Shown: positions 18,115-27,405, numbered from the stretch's first letter. The stretch is DNA of 64,000 bases from Idiomarina seosinensis_A (GCF_044797955.1 NZ_CP085211.1:186001-250000); one strand, 5' to 3'. The notes: a model not told the origin generated them from the sequence alone. Made by a program: numbers and translations.

Positions 18115-18975
18115 ATGAGCACTGAATTACAAACCATGGCGCTATCAGTCCCGCAGGGAGCCGGTCTTGACGGTTATGTTCAGGCTGTTAATCGTATTCC
18201 TATGCTAAGCGCAGAGCGCGAAAACGAATTAGCGACGCAATTGCGCGACGAGGACGATTTGAGTTCTGCACGCGAATTGATCATGTCTCATTTGCGGTTT
18301 GTTGTGCATATCGCCAGAGGCTATTCTGGTTACGGTCTGCCTCAGGCTGACTTGATCCAGGAAGGTAATATTGGCCTGATGAAAGCCGTTAAACGGTTTA
18401 ATCCGGATGTTGGCGTCCGCCTGGTATCTTTTGCCGTACATTGGATAAAAGCAGAGATCCACGAATACGTATTGCGTAATTGGCGCGTGGTTAAGGTAGC
18501 AACTACTAAAGCTCAGCGTAAATTGTTTTTTAATTTGCGTAAAATGAAAAAGCGTCTGGGTTGGTTTAGCCAAAAAGAAGTTGAAACCGTAGCTGAAGAG
18601 CTGGGGGTATCCACTAAAGAAGTGATGGAAATGGAAACCCGCATGAGCGCCCATGATCAGGCGTTTGAGCTAAGTTCTGACGACGATGATTCAAAAGAGG
18701 GCAGTAATTACTCTCCGGCGATGTATCTGGAAGATAAACGCTCTGATTTAGCAGAAGAAATTGAAGCCGAAGATTATCAGGCTCATACCCAGCAAAAACT
18801 GCTGACGGCATTGCAGCAACTTGATGAGCGTAGTCAGGATATTGTTCAGTCACGCTGGTTAGCGGAGAGCAAAACCACGCTGCACGAACTGGCTGCTAAA
18901 TATCAAGTTTCAGCTGAGCGGGTTCGGCAGCTTGAGCAGAATGCGATGAAGAAATTACGTACAACAATGGCCTGA
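18115..18975 (+). CDS. rpoH: RNA polymerase heat-shock sigma factor sigma-32
   Basis: Sigma factor for heat-shock genes, 286 aa (E. coli 284). Regions 2 (SHLRFVVHIARGYSGYGLPQADLIQEGNIGLMKA, given here only as a location marker in pieces: HLRFVVHIAR and LIQEGNIGLMKA), the RpoH box QRKLFFNLR, and region 4 (SAERVRQLEQNAMKKLR) are intact. The ATG at 18115 with GAGG six bases upstream gives an N-terminus like E. coli; an upstream ATG at 18073 would add 14 residues without support. Its place after ftsYEX is conserved. A terminator follows. Confidence 0.96.
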   Translation: MSTELQTMALSVPQGAGLDGYVQAVNRIPMLSAERENELATQLRDEDDLSSARELIMSHLRFVVHIARGYSGYGLPQADLIQEGNIGLMKAVKRFNPDVGVRLVSFAVHWIKAEIHEYVLRNWRVVKVATTKAQRKLFFNLRKMKKRLGWFSQKEVETVAEELGVSTKEVMEMETRMSAHDQAFELSSDDDDSKEGSNYSPAMYLEDKRSDLAEEIEAEDYQAHTQQKLLTALQQLDERSQDIVQSRWLAESKTTLHELAAKYQVSAERVRQLEQNAMKKLRTTMA

Positions 18976-18997
18976 TCGCGGCTATTTGTTTAGTCAG

Positions 18998-19026
18998 AAA
19001 GGCGCTGCTCCGGCAGCGCCTTTTTT
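18998..19026 (+). terminator. Terminator after rpoH
   Basis: GGCGCTGC / GCAGCGCC stem with a TCCG loop, flanked by AAA and a run of T (19001-19026). Confidence 0.9.
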
Positions 19027-19038
19027 GTTGGGGGAAAT

Positions 19039-19290
19039 ATGCAGTGTCGTATTGGCTGTGGTGCCTGTTGCATCGCGCCTTCTATCAGCTCACCCATTCC
19101 GGGTATGGAAGACGGTAAAAAAGCTGGCCAGCGTTGTGTGCAACTGGATCAAGAGAACAAGTGCCGATTATTCGGACTACCGGAGCGACCAGCGGTATGC
19201 CGTCAGTTTTCCGCGCAGTCTGATATTTGCGGTGCCAGCCGTGATCAGGCCCTAATTTTACTGACTGATTTGGAGCAGTGTACCGGTTAA
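19039..19290 (+). CDS. YkgJ-family cysteine cluster protein (YeiW-like)
   Basis: 83-aa protein of the UPF0153/YkgJ cysteine-cluster family, probably binding zinc or an iron cluster. Conserved cysteines lie in CRIGCGACC, RCVQLD, CRLFG, AVCRQF and DICG, and PSISSPIPGM matches E. coli YeiW. The ATG has GGGGG shortly upstream, just after the rpoH terminator. A second open frame over the same bases lacks this pattern. Role unknown. It overlaps yibQ by 33 bp convergently. Confidence 0.88.
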   Translation: MQCRIGCGACCIAPSISSPIPGMEDGKKAGQRCVQLDQENKCRLFGLPERPAVCRQFSAQSDICGASRDQALILLTDLEQCTG

Positions 19291-20034
19291 ATCCGGCTTG
19301 TCCTGTTTCGTCAATTGGGAAGCAAATACAAGCTCGATGTTTTGTTGCGCTAATTTGGGTAACTGGCGTTTTAAGAAAGCTAAAGTCTGAGGGTAAGGGT
19401 GACCAATACCGATAGCCTGTCCCTGTCGGCGAGCCTGCCGGATAAGTTGATGCCATTGTTGCTGTAAATAATAGTCGTCCGTTTGGTTGTCCAGAAAGAC
19501 ATGACGATGGGCCACAGGTACCCCGTATTCTGCCGCAGTTGTCTCAGCTATACTGAACTCCGATGTACGGCTATCGATAAAATACAGGCGTCGATGCTGA
19601 AGCGTTTCCATAACAGCCCGCATGGGCTGCGGCAGCTGTGTAAAATAGCTGCCCATATGGTTATTAACACCTACTACATGAGGCACCGCATCCAGGGAGC
19701 GCTGAAGAGCCAGCTTGACCTCGGCCGCTGACATCAGGCTTGTCAGACCCCCCGGGCCCAGCCGGTTACCGTTCAGCGCCTGCATCGGGGCGTGCAGAAT
19801 AATCTCTTTTTGTTGATGGTGAGCACGTAACGCAAAGGCGCGGGAGTATGGTGTAAAAGGCAGTACCGCAAAGGTTAAGTTGCCCGGCAACAAAGCCGCA
19901 TCCAGGTCAGTGCGGTTATTACCAATGTCATCGATAATAATGGCAATCCTCGGTTTCTGCACGGGTGCCTCGGCCGCCAGTCCCTGACTGCAGCTGAAGA
20001 AAACAAGCACGACACTTAGCAGAAGGACTCGCAT
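19258..20034 (-). CDS. yibQ: Divergent polysaccharide deacetylase family protein (YibQ)
   Basis: Periplasmic protein, 258 aa, with a signal peptide ending near GLAAEAP. It has a NodB-like barrel: IIIDDIGNN near the N-terminus, LHAPMQ, VGVNNHMGS and GIGHPYPQT. The set of metal ligands differs from classical deacetylases, so activity is unproven. It follows envC by three bases in the conserved gpmI-envC-yibQ order, suggesting a cell-wall role. Confidence 0.9.
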   Translation of the reverse strand: MRVLLLSVVLVFFSCSQGLAAEAPVQKPRIAIIIDDIGNNRTDLDAALLPGNLTFAVLPFTPYSRAFALRAHHQQKEIILHAPMQALNGNRLGPGGLTSLMSAAEVKLALQRSLDAVPHVVGVNNHMGSYFTQLPQPMRAVMETLQHRRLYFIDSRTSEFSIAETTAAEYGVPVAHRHVFLDNQTDDYYLQQQWHQLIRQARRQGQAIGIGHPYPQTLAFLKRQLPKLAQQNIELVFASQLTKQDKPDLTGTLLQISQ

Positions 20035-20037
20035 ACC

Positions 20038-21201
20038 TTAGTTAATCCACTTGGCAGGGTTTTCGGCTTTGCCCTGATGGCGTATTTCAAAATACAAAGA
20101 GGCACTTGAGCGGCCGCCGCTTTGCCCCATTAAAGCAATCTCATTGCCCCGTTTAACTTCATCGCCAACGCTTTTCAGTAACGTTTGATTGTGACCGTAT
20201 AAGCTCATATAACCCTCACCGTGATCAACGACGATAACCAGACCAAACCCTCTTAACCAATCCGCAAATACAATCCGGCCATCGGCTATGGTATGCACCG
20301 GTTGGCTGTTATCACCGTCAATCAGTACCCCTTTCCAGCGCAACGGGCCTTCGCGGCGCTGGCCAAATAATTGCCGGACACGCCCTTGTGTCGGCCAGTT
20401 CAGTTGCCCTTTAACCGGGCGCAGGCCGACAAGCTGAACGTCTGTCTGCAACGCTGCTTCTATAGCCGCTATCACCTGCTCGAGTTGCTCACGGTTTTGT
20501 TGCAGCGATTGCAGCCGCTGTTTATCATCGCGCTGTTGTTGTTGCATACGGGCGATGGCGGACTCCTGCCGGGCCTGCTGCTGGGTTAATTGTTGCCGCT
20601 GGCTTTGCTGTTGCTGGCGTAACTCGGTAAGCTGATTGCTTTGTTGTTGAAGTGATTGCTCTAATTGTTTTAGCTCGGCGGCTATGGCTTTGATCTGCTC
20701 AATTTGTTCGATACGTGCCTGATTAAAATATTGGTAATAGCTTAGCAAGCGCTCGAAAGCGGCCGGATCCTGCTGATTCAATAACAGTTTAAGGAAGTCA
20801 TGTTCCCCGTTGGTGTAGGCGCTCACCACTTGCTTTTGCAACCACTCCGCCTGCTGTTTTTGCTCATCCTGCAATTGCTGCTGACGATCCCGGTTGGCGG
20901 CTATGCGCTGTTCAAGACGTTGCTGTTGCTGCCGGGTCTGGCGCAGCTGAGAGGCCAGCTGTGCGGTTTTTTGTTCCAGCTGCTTTAGCTCCTGCTCGGT
21001 TTCCGTGAGCTTTTTTCTTCGTTGCTCAAGTGCCTGCAGGCGCTTTTCTATTTGCTTCTGAACCTCTTCAAGCTGTTGTTGTTTGGCTTCCTTCTCTGCT
21101 TCACTGGGCTGTTGAACCGCCGCCTCAGCAGGGCCTGCGCCAGTGATTAACATCAGCAGGCCGGCACTCAAAGCAAAACAAATACCTCGAACGACTTTCA
21201 T
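20038..21201 (-). CDS. envC: Murein hydrolase activator EnvC
   Basis: Periplasmic activator of amidases AmiA and AmiB at the septum, 387 aa. Signal peptide (about 1-28), long Gln-rich coiled coil (about 30-265), C-terminal LytM/M23 domain (about 280-387). Catalytic zinc residues look lost: the usual His before GxD is absent (KGVLIDGD) and the HxH motif reads FEIRH, as expected for a non-enzymatic activator. FtsEX, which controls EnvC, is encoded at 16.3-18.0 kb. Its ATG shares one base with the gpmI stop. Confidence 0.95.
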   Translation of the reverse strand: MKVVRGICFALSAGLLMLITGAGPAEAAVQQPSEAEKEAKQQQLEEVQKQIEKRLQALEQRRKKLTETEQELKQLEQKTAQLASQLRQTRQQQQRLEQRIAANRDRQQQLQDEQKQQAEWLQKQVVSAYTNGEHDFLKLLLNQQDPAAFERLLSYYQYFNQARIEQIEQIKAIAAELKQLEQSLQQQSNQLTELRQQQQSQRQQLTQQQARQESAIARMQQQQRDDKQRLQSLQQNREQLEQVIAAIEAALQTDVQLVGLRPVKGQLNWPTQGRVRQLFGQRREGPLRWKGVLIDGDNSQPVHTIADGRIVFADWLRGFGLVIVVDHGEGYMSLYGHNQTLLKSVGDEVKRGNEIALMGQSGGRSSASLYFEIRHQGKAENPAKWIN

Positions 21202-22742
21202 TAACTGGCTTGGTCTGTAATCGTCATCAGAGTTTTGCCGGTCATCTCAGCAGGTTGCTTAAGCCCCATCAAATGCAGCATGGTCGGGGCGACGTCGGAC
21301 AAAATACCATTGGTCGGCGTTGCATCACGACCAACATAGATAAAGGGCACCAGCTGGCTTGTATGGGCAGTGTGTGCCTGTCCCGTCTGCGCATCGCTCA
21401 TTTGCTCGGCGTTGCCGTGGTCGGCAGTAATCAGGCATTCTCCGCCGACTTTCCGCAAAGCTTCAACCACGCGGCCAACCGCTGTATCAACCGCAGTGCA
21501 GGCTTTAACAGCAGCGTCAAAATTACCCGTGTGGCCGACCATATCGCCGTTAGGGTAGTTACAGATGATGGTATCGAAGTCGCCGCTGTTAATGGCTTTA
21601 ATGATTTCGTCAGTCAGTTCTTCCGAGCTCATTTCCGGCTGTTGATCATAAGTTTTTACTTGGGGTGATGGAATTAAGACGCGTTTTTCGCCATCAAACT
21701 CGGCTTCGCGGCCACCGCTGAAGAAAAAGGTAACATGAGCGTATTTTTCTGTTTCTGAAATACGCAGCTGAGTTTTACCGTGCTTAGCCAGCCATTCACC
21801 GAAGACATTTGCCAGCGGTTGCGGCGGAAAGGCAACACTGCAGTCCAGATCTTCGGCGTATTGGGTCAATGCGACAAAACCACTAAGTGACTTAACCTGA
21901 CCACGGTCAAAACTATCCAGTTGCGGGTCGGTAAAGGCACGGGTAAGTTGACGCGCACGGTCGGCCCGAAAGTTCATAAAAAATACCGCATCATTGTCTT
22001 TTACTGCCCGTGGCTTTGCAATGGTAACCGGGCTGACGAATTCATCGCTTTCGCCTCTTTCATAAGCGTCACTCAGGGCTTCCAGGGCATTAGCAGCAGA
22101 ATGCGCTGCATCGCCATGAGCGATGGCGTTGTAAGCCTGTTCAATACGGTCCCAGCGGTTGTCACGGTCCATTGCATAATAACGACCACACAGTGATGCA
22201 AAGCGACCGACCCCCAGCTGTTCAAAAAGGGTTTCAAAACGCTGTAATGACGCTTTAGCTGATTTTGGCGGCGTATCACGCCCATCCAAAAAGCCATGCA
22301 CGTAAACTTCTTTGGCCCCTTGTTGTGCAGCCAGTTCGACCATAGCCATCAGGTGGTCCTGATGGCTATGTACGCCCCCGCTGGATACTAAGCCCATAAT
22401 ATGGACGGCGGCATCCTGAGCCACTGCTTTTTTAACGTTATCAACCAGTACCGGATTACTAAAGAAGCTGCGCTCTTCAATACTTTTTGATATGCGGGTA
22501 AAGTCCTGATAAACCACGCGGCCGGCGCCAAGGTTAACGTGACCGACTTCGGAGTTACCCATTTGCCCCTCGGGCAGGCCTACGGCGTCGCCCGAGCCAT
22601 CGACCAGGCTGTGCGGATAGTTTTGCCATAGTTCATCCATTACCGGAGTATTAGCGGCTGCGATAGCATTGTCGGGTGCGTCTTCACGGTGACCCCAACC
22701 ATCCAAAATCATTAAAACTAAAGGCTTTTTTTGCTGGCTCAT
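21201..22742 (-). CDS. gpmI: 2,3-bisphosphoglycerate-independent phosphoglycerate mutase
   Basis: Mn-dependent interconversion of 3- and 2-phosphoglycerate in glycolysis and gluconeogenesis, 513 aa (E. coli 514). LMILDGWGHRED, the phosphoserine loop GQMGNSEVGH, GHTGNFDAAVKAC and TADHGNAEQM are the metal and active-site motifs. The ATG at 22742 has AAGG eight bases upstream; a GTG three codons earlier is less likely. Confidence 0.97.
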   Translation of the reverse strand: MSQQKKPLVLMILDGWGHREDAPDNAIAAANTPVMDELWQNYPHSLVDGSGDAVGLPEGQMGNSEVGHVNLGAGRVVYQDFTRISKSIEERSFFSNPVLVDNVKKAVAQDAAVHIMGLVSSGGVHSHQDHLMAMVELAAQQGAKEVYVHGFLDGRDTPPKSAKASLQRFETLFEQLGVGRFASLCGRYYAMDRDNRWDRIEQAYNAIAHGDAAHSAANALEALSDAYERGESDEFVSPVTIAKPRAVKDNDAVFFMNFRADRARQLTRAFTDPQLDSFDRGQVKSLSGFVALTQYAEDLDCSVAFPPQPLANVFGEWLAKHGKTQLRISETEKYAHVTFFFSGGREAEFDGEKRVLIPSPQVKTYDQQPEMSSEELTDEIIKAINSGDFDTIICNYPNGDMVGHTGNFDAAVKACTAVDTAVGRVVEALRKVGGECLITADHGNAEQMSDAQTGQAHTAHTSQLVPFIYVGRDATPTNGILSDVAPTMLHLMGLKQPAEMTGKTLMTITDQAS

Positions 22743-22842
22743 GACGAACACCTTGTGTCTCAGGTTGAACAGTGTTTTTGCACAATAAATTGAGTCATAG
22801 CTTACGCGATTTTGCCAGAGTACGCATCCGTTTAAGATTTTA

Positions 22843-22871
22843 CTGGCAACTGAAATTTGTGCAGGTATACT
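22843..22871 (+). promoter_or_regulatory. Candidate promoter of yibN
   Basis: CTGGCA at 22843-22848, 17-base spacer, TATACT at 22866-22871, in the divergent gap between gpmI and yibN. Confidence 0.5.
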
Positions 22872-22923
22872 CTGGGGCTTAGCTTATTTTAGCCTTTTAT
22901 CAATTTTTAGAGCTGTGACTTTT

Positions 22924-23355
22924 ATGCAGGAAATTCTCGAATTCGCGCGCCAAAATGCTTTTATGAGTGGTTTATGGGTTGTTTTGCTGATCGCACTGAT
23001 TGTTACAGCGATCCGCTCAAAATCCTCCCCTATAAAAGAGCTCAACAATCAGCAGGCAACGGTTAAAGTTAATCGTGAAAACGGTTTATTTGTTGATATT
23101 CGCAGTGAAGATGACTTTAAAAAAGCCCACATTCATGGGGCAAAATCATTACCTGCGGCGCAAATTAAACAAAATAAGGTCAGCTCGATTGAAAAGTACA
23201 AAGAAGCCCCCATTGTTGTAGTTTGCCAGACCGGAAATACAGCACGTGGGGCGGCAAATCAATTAAAGCAGCAAGGCTTTGAACAAGTAGCAGTTCTGTC
23301 CGGCGGCATGAGCGTATGGCGCAATGACAAGCTGCCGGTGGTATCCGGAAAGTAG
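22924..23355 (+). CDS. yibN: Membrane-anchored rhodanese-like protein YibN
   Basis: 143-aa protein with one N-terminal TM helix (about 15-33) and a cytoplasmic rhodanese domain. The active-site Cys is in VVCQTGNTARGA, so persulfide chemistry is possible, unlike E. coli YibN where this loop differs. The ATG at 22924 matches the family N-terminus MQEI; a GTG at 22915 is the alternative. It precedes secB as in E. coli, but grxC is missing between them. Confidence 0.9.
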   Translation: MQEILEFARQNAFMSGLWVVLLIALIVTAIRSKSSPIKELNNQQATVKVNRENGLFVDIRSEDDFKKAHIHGAKSLPAAQIKQNKVSSIEKYKEAPIVVVCQTGNTARGAANQLKQQGFEQVAVLSGGMSVWRNDKLPVVSGK

Positions 23356-23440
23356 TTTTTGTTAAAAAATTTAGGTACATTAGCGACACAAAAATGTACT
23401 CTTTATGCTCATTAGTTAACTAGTTATAGGATGTAAAATC

Positions 23441-23944
23441 ATGGCTGAAGAACAGCAAACCAATGGCGCAGCAGCACCAAACGAACAACAATCACAAGTG
23501 CAGTTCGCTATTCAACGTATTTTTACCAAAGACGTTTCTTTTGAAGCACCGAATTCACCAGCCGTCTTCCGTAAAGAATGGAAGCCTGATCTGAAACTGG
23601 ATTTAAACGTCAAACACGAAAAAATCGAAGACGGTGTCTATGAAGTGGTACTGACACTAACAGCGACCAATAAAGTTGAAGACGAAGTCGCATTCTTGTG
23701 CGAAGTACACCAGGCCGGTATCTTCACTATCGGTGAAGAAGTCCAGGAAGGCCAGCTTGCCCACATGCTGGGTTCATTCTGTCCAAATATTCTGTTCCCG
23801 TACGCCCGCGAGTGTGTTGCTAGCTTAGTTAACCGTGCAACTTTCCCGCAACTGAACCTGGCGCCAGTTAATTTTGACGCAATTTTTGCACGTCATATGC
23901 AGCAACAAGCTGAGCAGAACCAGCAACCTCAGGCTGACGCATAA
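23441..23944 (+). CDS. secB: Protein-export chaperone SecB
   Basis: Tetrameric cytosolic chaperone that keeps preproteins unfolded for SecA, 167 aa. FAIQRIFTKDVSFEAPNSP and CPNILFPYARECVASLV are family signatures. The Gln-rich termini are typical. AGGA lies ten bases before the ATG. Confidence 0.97.
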   Translation: MAEEQQTNGAAAPNEQQSQVQFAIQRIFTKDVSFEAPNSPAVFRKEWKPDLKLDLNVKHEKIEDGVYEVVLTLTATNKVEDEVAFLCEVHQAGIFTIGEEVQEGQLAHMLGSFCPNILFPYARECVASLVNRATFPQLNLAPVNFDAIFARHMQQQAEQNQQPQADA

Positions 23945-23964
23945 GTAAAGGCGACAACGCTTTT

Positions 23965-24969
23965 ATGCACAAACCAAAGGTAGCTATTTTAGGGGCGGGC
24001 TCTTACGGCACCGCCCTTGCTATTTGTTTTGCCCGTAAAGGTATACCGACAATGCTGTGGGGACGCGATCCCGGGCAGGTCGCCAATATGCGCGAGCAAC
24101 GGCAAAATAGCCAGTATTTACCAGACTGCCCCTTTCCCGAAAGTCTGCAGGTAACCGATGACCTGGCCGATGCCGTCAGTGATGTGGTTAACCTGTTGGT
24201 GGTCGTTCCCAGCCATGCGTTTTCAGGTTTACTGAAACAGATAAAGCCGTTGCTTCTGGATAACGCCAGAATAGCCTGGGCGACAAAAGGACTGGAGCCT
24301 GAAACAGGCCGCCTGCTGTACGAAGTCGCAAAAGAAGCATTAGGTGATAAACATCCGTTGGCGGTTTTGTCCGGTCCGACCTTTGCAAAAGAAATGGCGC
24401 AAGGCTTACCAACGGCGATTTCAATGTCTTCCACTGATGATCAGTTTGTGGAAGAGTTGTCCGAAATGCTGCATTGCGAGCGTTCCTTCCGGGTTTACAC
24501 CAATGATGATTTTATTGGTATCCAGTTGGGCGGGGCGGTTAAAAACGTTATCGCCATTGGCGCTGGTATGGCTGATGGCATTGGTTTCGGGGCTAATGCC
24601 CGTACCGCTCTCATTACCCGCGGCCTGGCCGAACTGACACGGCTGGGACTCACCTTAGGGGCCCGCAGTGAGACCTTCACTGGTATGGCAGGGCTGGGTG
24701 ATTTGATTTTAACCTGTACCGACAATCAATCACGCAACCGCCGATTTGGTCTGGCTCTGGGGCAGGGCAAAACTGTTGATTCAGCGCTGGAGTCAATAGG
24801 TCAGGCGGTAGAAGGCTACCGAAATACTCGCGAAGTTGTTGCACTGGCTCAGCGGGCCGGGGTTGAAATGCCGATTTGCGAGCAGCTGTATGCGGTTTTA
24901 TACGAGCATAAGCCGCCCCGGCAGGCGGCCATTGATTTACTCAGTCGTACTCGTAAAACCGAATCTTAG
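23965..24969 (+). CDS. gpsA: Glycerol-3-phosphate dehydrogenase [NAD(P)+]
   Basis: Makes sn-glycerol-3-phosphate from dihydroxyacetone phosphate for phospholipid synthesis, 334 aa. Rossmann motif LGAGSYGTALA, SGPTFAKEMAQG, the catalytic lysine in GGAVKNVIAIGAG, and GLGDLILTCTDNQSRNRRFG are visible. It supplies the substrate of PlsB, encoded at 45.1 kb. It ends four bases from convergent slmA. Confidence 0.97.
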   Translation: MHKPKVAILGAGSYGTALAICFARKGIPTMLWGRDPGQVANMREQRQNSQYLPDCPFPESLQVTDDLADAVSDVVNLLVVVPSHAFSGLLKQIKPLLLDNARIAWATKGLEPETGRLLYEVAKEALGDKHPLAVLSGPTFAKEMAQGLPTAISMSSTDDQFVEELSEMLHCERSFRVYTNDDFIGIQLGGAVKNVIAIGAGMADGIGFGANARTALITRGLAELTRLGLTLGARSETFTGMAGLGDLILTCTDNQSRNRRFGLALGQGKTVDSALESIGQAVEGYRNTREVVALAQRAGVEMPICEQLYAVLYEHKPPRQAAIDLLSRTRKTES

Positions 24970-24973
24970 CAGC

Positions 24974-25564
24974 CTAGCTGGCGGCAAGCTGTTGTTCAAT
25001 GGCTTGCCATTGCTGGGCGAAGTGCTCCGTCGGTAAGCGTTTAAAGTCTGAACGCACAAATTGTGTTATTTTCCCGTCTACATAACTCAGCAGTAAGTTA
25101 GCTAAAACGCCTTCGTCGATAGCAAACTTTTGCTGCTCGCGTAAAGCCTTTTCCCGCAAAACCTGTTTCAGCTGGGCTTCGATACGATTAAACAAATCGT
25201 CAATGCGGCTACGCAAACGATCGTGCTCGCCCATTAAAGCATCGCCGGTGATCACACGGCTAATGCCCGGGTTGCGTTCAGCGAACGTTAAAATCAGCTG
25301 CAAAATCGCGTGGCAGCGATTAAGGGTATTTTTTTCATTATCAAAAATAAGGTTGATGCTACCTAACAGCGTATTTTCAACAAATTCGATCAGCCCCTCA
25401 AACATGCGTGCTTTTGACGGGAAATGCCGATACAAAGCTGCCTCGGAGACACCGAGGTTAGCGGCCAGTTTGGCAGTAGTAATGCGCTGACCCGGGCTGG
25501 TTTCCAACATAGCAGCCAGAGCCTGTAAAATTTCTTCGCGACGATTGCGTTTTTGCTGCGCCAT
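24974..25564 (-). CDS. slmA: Nucleoid occlusion factor SlmA
   Basis: TetR-family DNA-binding FtsZ antagonist that blocks Z-rings over the nucleoid, 196 aa. The N-terminal helix-turn-helix LAANLGVSEAALYRHFPSKA and the start region RREEILQALAAMLE match the family. GAGG lies eight bases before the ATG. The slmA-dut-coaBC order is as in E. coli. Confidence 0.95.
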   Translation of the reverse strand: MAQQKRNRREEILQALAAMLETSPGQRITTAKLAANLGVSEAALYRHFPSKARMFEGLIEFVENTLLGSINLIFDNEKNTLNRCHAILQLILTFAERNPGISRVITGDALMGEHDRLRSRIDDLFNRIEAQLKQVLREKALREQQKFAIDEGVLANLLLSYVDGKITQFVRSDFKRLPTEHFAQQWQAIEQQLAAS

Positions 25565-25605
25565 CGTAATCCCTCATATTGTAATTATCGTTATTGTAAT
25601 TCGGG

Positions 25606-26061
25606 CTATTGACTACCTGAGTGGCCAAAACCGCCGGCGCCACGTTTGGTTTCGGTAAATTGATCAACAATATCCAGTTGCGCCTGAACGACCGGTAAAA
25701 TGACCAGCTGAGCAATACGGTCGCCGGGCTCAATGGTGTAATCCTGCTGGCTACGGTTCCAGACCGAGATTTTCAGTTCTCCCTGATAATCGGAGTCGAT
25801 TAAACCCACTAAATTGCCCAGTACAATGCCATTTTTGTGGCCCAGTCCGGAACGCGGCAGTAAGGTGGCTGCGTAATCCGGGTTACCAATGTACATGGCC
25901 AGCCCGGTGCCGACCAGGACCGTTTCGCCGGCTGCAACGGTCAGTGGTTGATCCAGGCAGGCGCGCAGATCCATACCAGCGGACCCCGTTGTTGCATACT
26001 GAGGTAACGGAATATCCGTGCCAATTTTCGAGTTAAGAATTTTTACTTCTACCGAGGTCAT
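25606..26061 (-). CDS. dut: dUTP diphosphatase
   Basis: Hydrolyses dUTP to dUMP, keeping uracil out of DNA, 151 aa (E. coli 152). All five motifs are present: GSAGMDLRA, PRSGLGHKNG, GLIDSDYQGEL, GDRIAQLV and RGAGGFGHSG. The ATG at 26061 matches the family N-terminus and places it 29 bp inside the 3' end of coaBC; a reading from 26106 would add 15 residues and overlap more. Confidence 0.96.
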   Translation of the reverse strand: MTSVEVKILNSKIGTDIPLPQYATTGSAGMDLRACLDQPLTVAAGETVLVGTGLAMYIGNPDYAATLLPRSGLGHKNGIVLGNLVGLIDSDYQGELKISVWNRSQQDYTIEPGDRIAQLVILPVVQAQLDIVDQFTETKRGAGGFGHSGSQ

Positions 26062-27295
26062 TACCACTTTGTCCTTGTTCAGTATGATTAAAAAAACGCT
26101 CTGCAAACAATAAGTTCAGTTGCCGGGCTAAGGCAACTTTTGGTTGTGCCTGAAACGACTTTTCGCCGTCAGCCCAGTAGACGGTGACTGCATTATCTTC
26201 ACTGTTAAAACCAATCGCTTTATCACTGACATCGTTAGCCACAATCAACTGCAGTTGCTTGCGACAGAGCTTCTCGCGTGCATGCTTTTCCAACTGCTGA
26301 GTTTCTGCCGCAAATCCGATACAAAATGGCGGCGCTTGCTGTGCCGCAACGGTACTTACAATATCAGGATTTTTGACCAAGTGAATAACAGGGGGCGCAT
26401 CCTGCTGCTCTTTTTTAATTTTTTCTGCAGCGACGTTTGCCGGCCGGTAGTCAGCAACTGCAGCACAGCTGATAAAAACGTCCATTGGCTGAGCCTTAAC
26501 CGCGGCCAGCATTTGCTCGGCCGTTGCAACCTTAACGCAGTTAACTCCCTCGGGTACCGGCAGCTCAACCGGACCTGAGACTAACGTTACCCGCGCGCCG
26601 GCTTGTGCCGCTGCCTTAGCCAGTGCGTAGCCCATCTTACCTGAGCTATGGTTGCTGAGGTAACGAACTGGGTCAATGGCCTCCCGCGTAGGTCCGGCGG
26701 TGATTGTAATGCGTTGCCCTTGCCAGAGGTTGTCAGCGCTTTGCTGACTGGCGAGAAGCTTTATCGTCAGGGCGCGTAGCTCGGTGGGCTCCAGCATACG
26801 GCCGGCGCCGGTATCCCCGCACGCTTGAGAGCCACTACCGGGTCCCCAGATAGTGACACCTCTGGCAGCGAGTTTTTCGATATTTTCCTGCACCACAGCT
26901 GCCGCCCACATTTGCTGGTTCATAGCCGGAGCGATGGCGACCGGGGCTGCACTGGCAAGTACTATGGTCGTCAGCAAGTCATCGGCCATCCCGGCGCTTA
27001 GCCGGGCTACCAGGTTGGCGCTGCCCGGAGCAATCACTATTAAGTCAGCCCATTTCGCTAATTCAATATGGCCCATTGCGGCTTCTGCTGTAGGATCCAG
27101 TAGGTCGCTGGAAACTGGATTTGCGGACACTGCCTGTAAGCTAAGTGCTGTGACAAACGCTTCGGCACCGCTGGTTAATACCACCCGAACGTTAGCACCC
27201 ACTTCGCGCAAACGGCGCACCAAGTCCGGGGTCTTGTAGGCTGCAATGCCCCCGGAAATACCGACAACAATGTTTTTGTTTTGCAGTGGCTGCAT
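26033..27295 (-). CDS. coaBC: Bifunctional phosphopantothenoylcysteine synthetase/decarboxylase
   Basis: Two steps of coenzyme A synthesis, 420 aa. N-terminal FMN decarboxylase (CoaC, about 1-190) with the His in MGHIELAKWAD, PAMNQQMW and the Cys in QACGDTGAGRM. C-terminal synthetase (CoaB) with AGPTREAIDPVRYLSNHSSG and a conserved AAVADYRP. I chose the ATG at 27295 before MQPLQNKNIVVGISGG; the ATG at 27322 has no ribosome site. coaD for a later CoA step is at 53.0 kb. Confidence 0.95.
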   Translation of the reverse strand: MQPLQNKNIVVGISGGIAAYKTPDLVRRLREVGANVRVVLTSGAEAFVTALSLQAVSANPVSSDLLDPTAEAAMGHIELAKWADLIVIAPGSANLVARLSAGMADDLLTTIVLASAAPVAIAPAMNQQMWAAAVVQENIEKLAARGVTIWGPGSGSQACGDTGAGRMLEPTELRALTIKLLASQQSADNLWQGQRITITAGPTREAIDPVRYLSNHSSGKMGYALAKAAAQAGARVTLVSGPVELPVPEGVNCVKVATAEQMLAAVKAQPMDVFISCAAVADYRPANVAAEKIKKEQQDAPPVIHLVKNPDIVSTVAAQQAPPFCIGFAAETQQLEKHAREKLCRKQLQLIVANDVSDKAIGFNSEDNAVTVYWADGEKSFQAQPKVALARQLNLLFAERFFNHTEQGQSGNDLGRSKNS

Positions 27296-27405
27296 GCTCG
27301 CTCTCTCGCTCGTAAAGAACATTTAATGTGAGTAAAGATAACACGACCGGGGTGTTCGGGGTAGTCACGACTATACTGCAACTTTTTGCGCAGGCGGGAG
27401 TGTTG

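Noticed and set aside
18986..19255. Alternative 89-codon frame after rpoH
   Set aside because: It runs through the rpoH terminator and overlaps the cysteine-cluster gene, which has clear family cysteines in another frame.
20300..21060. Long CAG/TTG-rich tract that looks like a repeat array
   Set aside because: It encodes the Gln-rich coiled coil of EnvC; the units vary and it is not a DNA repeat or CRISPR.
27328..27405. N-terminal extension of radC
   Set aside because: Family proteins begin at the ATG at 27406, which has GGGAG; the extension covers the divergent coaBC-radC promoter space.
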